Assembly: GCA_026400565.1 (NCBI GenBank)
Contig: JAPLOV010000168.1
Span: 18,377-67,771, forward strand
Reading direction: 5' to 3'
Source of the DNA: Hyphomicrobiales bacterium
GTDB taxonomy: Bacteria; Pseudomonadota; Alphaproteobacteria; Rhizobiales; Beijerinckiaceae
DNA: 49,395 nt
The notes under the pieces were generated by a model, which was given only the letters and a program-made list of their open reading frames with translations, did no database searches and was not told the origin of the DNA. Below are positions 48,961 to 49,395 of this stretch, piece by piece; position 1 is the first letter of the stretch, and each line of letters begins with the position of its first letter. The translations under genes were made by a program, and so were the position numbers.

Positions 48961-48975
48961 GAACATATAAGGAAC
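48961..48975. promoter_or_regulatory. LexA (SOS) box, alphaproteobacterial consensus GAAC-N7-GAAC
   Basis: GAACATATAAGGAAC, 15 nt upstream of the radical SAM start codon; equals GTTC-N7-GTTC on the other strand. Confidence 0.7.
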
Positions 48976-48990
48976 ATAAGGTTCAACCAT

Positions 48991-49395
48991 ATGGCGACGT
49001 CCAGCGAATTACCCGCCGTCGAGGTGGGTGGTATCCCCCCGGCCCAGAGCATGGCGCGGCGCGCCGAAGCCGAAGCGGTGCTGGCCTCGCCACGTGTCAT
49101 GGCGCGTGATCCGGTTGCGGCCGCCGGTTACCGGCTCGATCCGGAACGGCGACGCGGTCGCGGCGCAACGCTCAATCCCGATGCCCGCTTCGATGGCACC
49201 AGACGCATCGAGGAGAGCGATGGCTGGGGTTCGCTGGGCACCTTGCCGCCCTTCCGGACCGAGATCGCCATCGAGAAGGCCCGCACCATCATCACGCGGA
49301 ACCAGTCGCCCGACATTTCCTTCGACCGGTCGATCAATCCGTATCGCGGCTGCGAGCATGGCTGCGTCTACTGCTATGCCCGGCCAAGCCATGCC
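48991..49395 (+). CDS. PA0069-family radical SAM protein (5' part; runs off the window)
   Basis: Manual translation [33 protein letters not shown]...[20 protein letters not shown]; CxxxCxxC radical SAM motif. Absent from the ORF track because the frame has no stop before the window end. Confidence 0.9.
   Translation, partial: MATSSELPAVEVGGIPPAQSMARRAEAEAVLASPRVMARDPVAAAGYRLDPERRRGRGATLNPDARFDGTRRIEESDGWGSLGTLPPFRTEIAIEKARTIITRNQSPDISFDRSINPYRGCEHGCVYCYARPSHA

Overview
High-GC alphaproteobacterial (Rhizobiales-like) chromosomal segment that begins at dnaA-dnaN. It is mostly housekeeping and metabolic genes: dnaA, dnaN, fhs, pyrD, an ETF-QO gene, ispE, a polyprenyl synthase, moaB, trmN6-like, lemA/M48, corA-like, UDG, SRAP, a liv-type ABC cassette and a VC_2705-type symporter. 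I see no prophage, transposase, CRISPR, rRNA or convincing tRNA gene. The most interesting block is 15.4-22.4 kb, the ligase-associated DNA-damage-response set (ATP-dependent ligase, beta-CASP-like exonuclease, DEXH helicase, PdeM phosphoesterase) in a divergent layout. A TPR-methyltransferase is joined to the helicase by an ATGA overlap, and the exonuclease is interrupted by a single in-frame amber codon. A second theme is gene decay: an NMT1-like binding-protein remnant, a flavin monooxygenase with a frame-changing deletion, a chemotaxis receptor with two ambers plus a frameshift, and a frameshifted small membrane protein after dnaN. Other signals are an exact alphaproteobacterial LexA box (GAAC-N7-GAAC) before a PA0069-type radical SAM gene, a (AAGAC)n microsatellite upstream of corA, palindromic dispersed repeats flanking corA-S49-UDG, a tandem hairpin repeat with apparent compensatory changes, and several operator-like dyads. 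All calls come from reading the sequence and supplied ORFs; no database search was run.
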